Shown one piece after another: positions 5,518 through 7,114 of a DNA stretch of 7,114 nt (position 1 is the stretch's first letter; every line of letters starts with the position of its first letter). The stretch spans positions 14,443 through 21,556 of the forward strand of contig DINJ01000189.1 in assembly GCA_002423665.1 (NCBI GenBank). The letters run 5' to 3'. A program made the position numbers and the translations under genes. This stretch comes from Bacteroidetes bacterium UBA5543. Its GTDB lineage: Bacteria > Bacteroidota > Bacteroidia > Chitinophagales > Chitinophagaceae. The notes beneath the pieces are model-generated. The model had not been told where the DNA came from. It made no database searches and was given only the letters and a program-made list of their open reading frames with translations.

Positions 5518-6582
5518 ATTTCGTTTTACCTCGGCTACGTATTCTTTTATCTGCTGCTCGCGGCTACGCTCGCATATCAGCAGTACGTCTTTGGTATCTA
5601 CCACTACAAATTCTTCCAGGCCCTGCAGCACTACCAGTTTATTATCATCAGCCTTTATCATGCACTCAGTAGCGTCAATCACCATTACGTTTTTGCCATA
5701 TACGGCATTGCCCAGGTAATCTTTTTCTGAGTTGTCATATGCAGACTCCCACGTGCCCAGGTCGCTCCAGCCAAAGTATGATGGTATTACATACACGTTC
5801 TTGGCCTTTTCCATAATACCGTAGTCTATGGAAATATTGGTACACTGTGCATACAGCCTGCTGATAACATCATGTTCGCTCGGTGTATTGTACACACCGT
5901 CCGCCTGAGTGAATACTTCATTCAGCTCGGGCTGGTGTTTTTCCAATGCCTCCATGATGGTTTTTACATTCCATACAAATATGCCGGAGTTCCACAGGAA
6001 GTCGCCACTTTTCAGGAAAGTCTTTGCTAATTCAAGCGAGGGCTTCTCCGTAAAGGTTTTCACCTTGTACACCTTGTTCAGCTCTTCTTCTACATCGTAC
6101 TGGATATAGCCATAGCCTGTATCGGGCCGTGTAGGCTTGATGCCCATAGTCAACAGGGCGTTATGGTTAGATACAAATGCCAGCGCGTCTTTTGCCGTCT
6201 TTTCAAAGGCCTTCTCGTCCATTATCAGGTGGTCGGCGGGAGACATGATGATATTAGCATCCGGGTTTTTAGCCATCATCTTGTGCGCAAAGTATGCAGC
6301 ACAGGGACTGGTATTCTTACGTGAAGGTTCGCTGATAATATTTTCATCATTTACCTCCGGTATCTGCTGCTTCAGCGTTTCTATATATGCTTCGTTGGTA
6401 ATGAAGTATATATTTTCCTTAGGCACGATATGGGTAAAACGCTGGTAGGTCCATTGTATCAGCGACTTGCCTGTGCCCAGCAGGTCAATAAACTGTTTAG
6501 GGTAACTGGTACGGCTTACCGGCCAAAACCTGCTGCCGACCCCCCCCGCCATAATGGCTACATAGTTGTTATTTTCGTTCAT
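5497..6582 (-). CDS. manC: Mannose-1-phosphate guanylyltransferase (GDP-mannose synthesis)
   Basis: The product has 361 residues, the single-domain form without the C-terminal phosphomannose isomerase domain of the longer bifunctional enzymes. It makes GDP-mannose from mannose-1-phosphate and GTP in the cytosol, the donor for mannose, fucose and related sugars in surface polysaccharides. The nucleotide-binding loop MAGGVGSRFWPVSR (11-24) with PKQF (28-31) is followed by EPSRKNTSPC (85-94), SPADHLI (114-120), TGYGYI (155-160), FTEKP (177-181), WNSGIFVW (197-204), SIDYGIMEK (251-259) and GWSDLGTW (271-278), in family order. A run of eight G residues (coding strand) encodes part of the binding loop at about codons 12-15. 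The start is supported by the usual short leader before the glycine-rich loop; no strong Shine-Dalgarno site is seen. It overlaps the aminotransferase by one base and follows the FkbM-type gene after a 176-base gap. Confidence 0.92.
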   Translation of the reverse strand: MNENNNYVAIMAGGVGSRFWPVSRTSYPKQFIDLLGTGKSLIQWTYQRFTHIVPKENIYFITNEAYIETLKQQIPEVNDENIISEPSRKNTSPCAAYFAHKMMAKNPDANIIMSPADHLIMDEKAFEKTAKDALAFVSNHNALLTMGIKPTRPDTGYGYIQYDVEEELNKVYKVKTFTEKPSLELAKTFLKSGDFLWNSGIFVWNVKTIMEALEKHQPELNEVFTQADGVYNTPSEHDVISRLYAQCTNISIDYGIMEKAKNVYVIPSYFGWSDLGTWESAYDNSEKDYLGNAVYGKNVMVIDATECMIKADDNKLVVLQGLEEFVVVDTKDVLLICERSREQQIKEYVAEVKRNKGDKYL

Positions 6583-6758
6583 TGCTTCGATATAGAGGGG
6601 TAAAAATAGTATTTAATTAGGGAATGGATGATTGACGGGTATAGTAATTCAGCGATTTGATAATTCGTTAATTTTACTACTCATGAATGAATGTTTAATG
6701 CATTATAACGAATTGAACTGCAATGTGTTAAGAAAACAAATCATAACGGTATCTGTTT
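6583..6758. other. AT-rich intergenic gap between the FkbM-type gene and manC
   Basis: These 176 bases carry no convincing gene. For manC, the minus-strand sequence TATTTTTA (6608-6601) is a 7-of-8 match to the TAnnTTTG promoter box, 18 bases before the start codon, a weak candidate. A 9-base inverted repeat AATTCGTTA/TAACGAATT (6662-6670 and 6706-6714, 35-base spacer) may form a large hairpin or mark a binding site; it lacks the GC stem and T-run of a terminator. On the plus strand GTTAATTTTA (6667-6676) resembles the divergent promoter boxes and stands 6 bases before an ATG at 6683, which opens a 30-codon frame ending at 6775. Confidence 0.4.
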
Positions 6759-7114
6759 CTACGGATAAGCTATAAAATAGTAATCCTTCTTTTGGTAATA
6801 GTGTTCAGCAAATTCTTCTTTACGTAAACAGGGGCGGTTATTCAACCAGCGCTGCATGGTAGATACACGCATGGTGCAGGAAGCAAAGAGTTCAAAAACT
6901 TTTTCAGGCGTTGACCCGTAAAAATCTGCAGCACCCAGGCCGTGTTCAAATATTACGACGGGCTTGTGTTTTTTCAGCGTCTGTATCGCACCCTCCAGCA
7001 CCAGCAATTCCGCGCCTTCTACGTCAATTTTTATCAGGTCTGGCTTATAGTCAGCAGGCAATATATTGTCCAGCAGTTCTGTTTCTACTTCTATTGTCGT
7101 GTCTTCTTCGTTGG
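6759..7114 (-). CDS. FkbM-family SAM-dependent methyltransferase, C-terminal part (5' end outside window)
   Basis: The reading frame is open to the right window edge and supplies about the last 117 residues, ending in KKDYYFIAYP. The block DLIKIDVEGAELLVLEGAIQTL, followed by KHKPVVIFEHG, is the signature of FkbM-type methyltransferases: the acidic Asp-Val-Glu-Gly segment lies in the Rossmann-like SAM-binding core and the EH-containing strand follows it. FkbM proteins O-methylate varied substrates, often sugars of surface polysaccharides or secondary metabolites. An in-frame TTG at 7061 is not the real start, since conserved-looking sequence (VETELLDNILPADYKPD) runs through it and the SAM-binding N-terminal half must lie further right. 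It is on the same strand as manC, and a shared role in surface glycan production is plausible but not shown. The substrate is unknown. Confidence 0.82.
   Translation of the reverse strand, partial: NEEDTTIEVETELLDNILPADYKPDLIKIDVEGAELLVLEGAIQTLKKHKPVVIFEHGLGAADFYGSTPEKVFELFASCTMRVSTMQRWLNNRPCLRKEEFAEHYYQKKDYYFIAYP

Noticed and set aside
6662..6714. Inverted repeat AATTCGTTA/TAACGAATT considered as a terminator for the FkbM gene or a mobile-element end
   Set aside because: The stem is AT-rich with a 35-base spacer and no T-run, and there is no transposase or target duplication nearby.
1..7114. Search for CRISPR arrays, tRNA genes, defence systems and phage or transposon genes
   Set aside because: No regularly spaced repeats, cloverleaf-like segments or related protein motifs were seen; every large frame is explained by a metabolic, regulatory or transport family.

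Overview
The window reads as a chromosomal housekeeping stretch from a member of the Bacteroidota, most likely near the Chitinophagaceae. The case for this is the Bacteroidota-type promoter box TAnnTTTG just upstream of start codons, little use of Shine-Dalgarno sites, a periplasmic thioredoxin-fold protein with a single-cysteine WCEDS motif, a short MerR-type regulator of a kind common in that phylum, and a futalosine-pathway menaquinone gene. The family-level placement is inference. I see no tRNA, rRNA, CRISPR array, insertion sequence, integrase or phage gene.

Layout. Positions 1-2281 hold a minus-strand run read in the order merR-like regulator, secreted thioredoxin-fold protein, hutH (histidine ammonia-lyase, cut by the left window edge). 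The gaps of 6 and 26 bases suggest one operon. Positions 2282-2407 are a divergent control region. It carries the same 14-base promoter box facing outward on each side, with a dyad symmetry element placed almost exactly midway. To the right, mqnC (2408-3532, plus strand) encodes the radical SAM cyclase of the futalosine route to menaquinone. It ends in a strong intrinsic terminator whose T-run touches the ATG of a TauE/SafE-family membrane protein (3587-4345, plus strand).

The right part is again minus strand, read from the right edge: an FkbM-family methyltransferase (cut by the window edge), a 176-base AT-rich gap, manC (mannose-1-phosphate guanylyltransferase) and a YbdL-like PLP aminotransferase. 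manC and the aminotransferase overlap by one base (TAATG), which implies translational coupling. The aminotransferase and the TauE-like gene converge and overlap by 6 bases.

Functionally the window mixes amino-acid catabolism (hutH, aminotransferase), quinone synthesis (mqnC), nucleotide-sugar supply for surface glycans (manC, perhaps with the FkbM methyltransferase) and anion export or uptake (TauE/SafE). I found no clear undescribed system. The parts most worth a second look are the symmetric divergent regulatory region, the box-to-ATG spacing that suggests leaderless or near-leaderless transcripts, the terminator sitting on the tauE-like start, and a G8 tract inside the nucleotide-binding loop of manC.
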